Part shown: positions 62,290-64,000 of the stretch, one piece after another
Numbering within the stretch: the stretch's first letter is position 1
How the letters are laid out: every line of letters begins with the position of its first letter
Origin: Anabaena sp. UHCC 0204
Lineage (GTDB): Bacteria; Cyanobacteriota; Cyanobacteriia; Cyanobacteriales; Nostocaceae
Direction: 5' to 3'
Assembly: GCF_009711975.1 (NCBI RefSeq)
Contig: NZ_VIKW01000011.1
Span: forward strand, 72,194-136,193
DNA: 64,000 nucleotides
Position numbers and translations under genes: made by a program
The notes under the pieces: generated by a model
What the model was told of the DNA's origin: nothing
Databases searched by the model: none
The model's input: the letters and a program-made list of their open reading frames with translations, nothing else

Positions 62290-62509
62290 GATTTATCCCT
62301 CGTGACTAATCTCTGGTTAAGGAGGTTCTATTTCTCATTTTAACGGGATTTTTAGAAAGGGGGCGGTTATAAAGGGGCCGTTAGAAACCGCATCTACACA
62401 GACGAAACCCACCTTCGTGGGTTAAATTTCAGATTTTTGTTAGTCCACGGAGGTGGACTTTGGTTGTATAGCTGCGAATTTTATTCGCCCAAAATATTTA
62501 AAATATCCT

Positions 62510-64000
62510 CTAACCTAAACCTAGAACACTAGAAATTAGTGGTAAAAGTTTACTACATTGCTCAACTAAAGTTGCAGCACTTGGTAAGCTAGAAATTGTC
62601 CCTTTCAAAATCTTGATTGCTGTTTTCGCTGCTTTTTGCATCGCACTTTCTTGAGGATTTTTACCTGCTTCTGCTAAAGATTTGATTTGTTCTAAAGCCT
62701 CAGCTTTATCTTCTTCACTTAAATTTTTATCAGCCTCAATTGCTGTTTGCAGTTGTGTCAATAATTCTTTAATTCCCGGTTTCTCTGGTTCGGGTGAAGA
62801 TGGTAATTCATTAATGGTATTTGTGACTGTACCACTAATTACACCTAAATTAATTGTTCCTTTTGCATTAAAATCTCTGCCAACATTAATATTACGGCTA
62901 GAATCGTTATTAGACATATCAATCTCCACATCTGTTGCTTGCTTTTGAAATATAACAGTTTTAGTATCACCAGCTTTCTCTGCTAAAATGCGACTAATAT
63001 TCATCATTTCTGTCAAATTTTTACGCTGTTCCTTTATTTCTTCATACTGTTTGTCTGACAAGGTTCTATATCTTTCTACCTCTTGGAGTGTTAATTGATA
63101 CTCTTGCATTAATTCACGATGAATTCTCTCTTTGTCTGCATTAAGAGAGACCTTAACTCTAACAACAAATGTACCATCTTTATTTTCGATACTTTGGATA
63201 GATAATTCTGTATCCTTATTTTCGTCTTGTACAATTTGAAAAGTCTTAACAAAAGCTTTCCAGTCAATACCATCACGGAAAATTAAATCAACAGTATTTA
63301 AAACTTCTTCAAATAATTTTGTAAATTCTCCTTGTTGAAATTCCCCACTGCTAGGACGACGTTCGCGGTTATCTGTTACTGGTTTGCAATCTTCTAAAAG
63401 ATAAACAAAGCGACAATCTACATTATCTAATATAGTTGTACTTTCAATATTCCAAGCTTTCACACAAGCACCTGTCATTTTAGCATTGGTGAAATTAGTA
63501 CCAACGGCTTGAGCAAGAGTCAGGTTTGCCCATTCTAAATTAGCTCCTTGAAAAGTGGCTTCAATAATATCAGCATCTTTTAAATTGGCCTCTTTCAAGT
63601 CTGCATCTTTCAGGTTTGCCCCTCTGAGGTTAGCACCAGTATAAGATTTACTCCTACCATTTAGAGTAATGAGCAAATTGAGAACAGCAGGGTTACTCAA
63701 TATAGTATTACCAGGTCTAGCAAAATCAAGTTTTTTGACTTCATAAAAACGAGTGCGTGTTATATTTGCTGTTCTGAAATCTGTGTTTTTCAGAGTTGCA
63801 CCAGTAAAATCAGCATCAGTTAAATAAGCACCACGAAAACTTGTGCCACCTGTAGCAGCAAAAGCAATGGCAAATGAACGAATCCAAGGATCTCTTTCAT
63901 CCCCCTTAAAACTACGCCAGCCTATATAAGCACTAAAAGGTACAAAAACTACGGCTCCGGCGAAGGCTACGGCTCCGGCGAAGGCTCCGGCGAAGGCTCC
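62510..64000 (-). CDS. Pentapeptide-repeat protein with coiled-coil C-terminus (5' cut by window edge)
   Basis: The frame is open from the right edge to 62510. An internal TTG at 63700 is not a true start, because the same frame continues upstream with AYLTDADFTGATLKNTDFRT and more pentapeptides. A hydrophobic stretch near the cut (FAGAVVFVPFSAYIGW) suggests a membrane segment. After the repeats come a helical domain (EFTKLFEEVLNTVDLIFRDG), a coiled coil (QEVERYRTLSDKQYEEIKEQ), a NINVGRDFNAKGTINLG segment ending SGTVTNTI, and a C-terminal helical part. The VGRDFN...ISGTVTN segment recurs in cyanobacterial proteins that I associate with effector or conflict systems. Function is unknown. Confidence 0.85.
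   Translation of the reverse strand, partial: GAFAGAFAGAVAFAGAVVFVPFSAYIGWRSFKGDERDPWIRSFAIAFAATGGTSFRGAYLTDADFTGATLKNTDFRTANITRTRFYEVKKLDFARPGNTILSNPAVLNLLITLNGRSKSYTGANLRGANLKDADLKEANLKDADIIEATFQGANLEWANLTLAQAVGTNFTNAKMTGACVKAWNIESTTILDNVDCRFVYLLEDCKPVTDNRERRPSSGEFQQGEFTKLFEEVLNTVDLIFRDGIDWKAFVKTFQIVQDENKDTELSIQSIENKDGTFVVRVKVSLNADKERIHRELMQEYQLTLQEVERYRTLSDKQYEEIKEQRKNLTEMMNISRILAEKAGDTKTVIFQKQATDVEIDMSNNDSSRNINVGRDFNAKGTINLGVISGTVTNTINELPSSPEPEKPGIKELLTQLQTAIEADKNLSEEDKAEALEQIKSLAEAGKNPQESAMQKAAKTAIKILKGTISSLPSAATLVEQCSKLLPLISSVLGLG
63956..64000. repeat. 12-bp tandem repeat (GGCGAAGGCTCC) inside the coding region
   Basis: GGCGAAGGCTCC and variants (GGCGAAGGCTAC) repeat to the right edge. 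Read on the minus strand they encode Gly-Ala-Phe-Ala units in the hydrophobic N-terminal part of the pentapeptide protein. The array continues beyond the window. Confidence 0.7.

Overview
The window is chromosomal DNA of a cyanobacterium, most likely a filamentous heterocyst-former of the Nostocales. The evidence is: many HIP1 octamers (GCGATCGC) in an AT-rich sequence; cyanobacteria/plastid-restricted families (Ycf51, CGLD27/Ycf36, DUF3318, the ClpR/ClpP3 pair, a PaO-like Rieske oxygenase); the glpX-hemA pair; and intergenic heptamer repeats (AATTGGT, GTGACAG, CAACTGA types) of the short tandemly repeated kind known from this order. The species cannot be fixed from the sequence alone. Gene content is a mosaic of housekeeping genes and accessory cassettes.

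Layout. 1-8.4 kb: tail of a nucleotidyltransferase, ychF with a tiny proline-repeat ORF, a 1052-residue membrane-anchored repeat protein of unknown function, VOC and DUF1622 proteins, and a two-gene unit of unknown function (7405-8325). 8.5-15 kb: an Orn/Lys/Arg decarboxylase-family enzyme, a DUF2059 secreted protein, dusB, a bestrophin channel, two small proteins, and intergenic DNA filled with small inverted-repeat (MITE-like) elements, one nested inside another. 15.2-26.4 kb: an apparent same-strand cassette of a YaaW-like protein, an O-antigen-ligase-like protein, a sterol-desaturase-family hydroxylase, a bimodular NRPS (A-T-C-A-T-C, no thioesterase) and an MFS exporter. This is the best candidate for an undescribed natural-product locus. 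26.4-30.6 kb: ycf51, an iron-ADH-family dehydrogenase, an AlaC-like aminotransferase and a DUF2281/PIN toxin-antitoxin pair bracketed by an 84-bp duplication of the aminotransferase 3' end. 30.6-36.6 kb: a PadR repressor divergent from an RND efflux pair, with operator-like palindromes over the promoter, then an ArsR-type regulator. 36.7-40.7 kb: a Pho-box array followed by a large phytase/esterase-like secreted protein. 40.9-49.7 kb: tRNA-fMet, an rsfS-CGLD27-asparaginase run, polysaccharide glycosyltransferases including a STAS-sugar transferase fusion, queE, DUF3318 and glpX. 49.7-54.4 kb: hemA and a persulfide-detoxification cassette (ArsR/BigR-like repressor, persulfide dioxygenase, rhodanese-DUF2892, TauE) with a near-perfect palindromic operator inside its promoter. 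54.4-64 kb: J-domain proteins, a 19-residue-repeat small protein, moaD, a Rieske oxygenase, clpR-clpP3, a Uma2 endonuclease-family protein and a pentapeptide-repeat protein cut by the right edge.

Functional themes are substrate export and detoxification under local one-component repressors (PadR, ArsR types), phosphate-starvation response, cell-surface polysaccharide synthesis, and a small NRPS pathway. Gene calls rest on reading translated motifs and nucleotide context; no database search was run. Start sites were chosen from Shine-Dalgarno-like sequences, ATG preference and known family N-termini, and are noted where they decide the gene.
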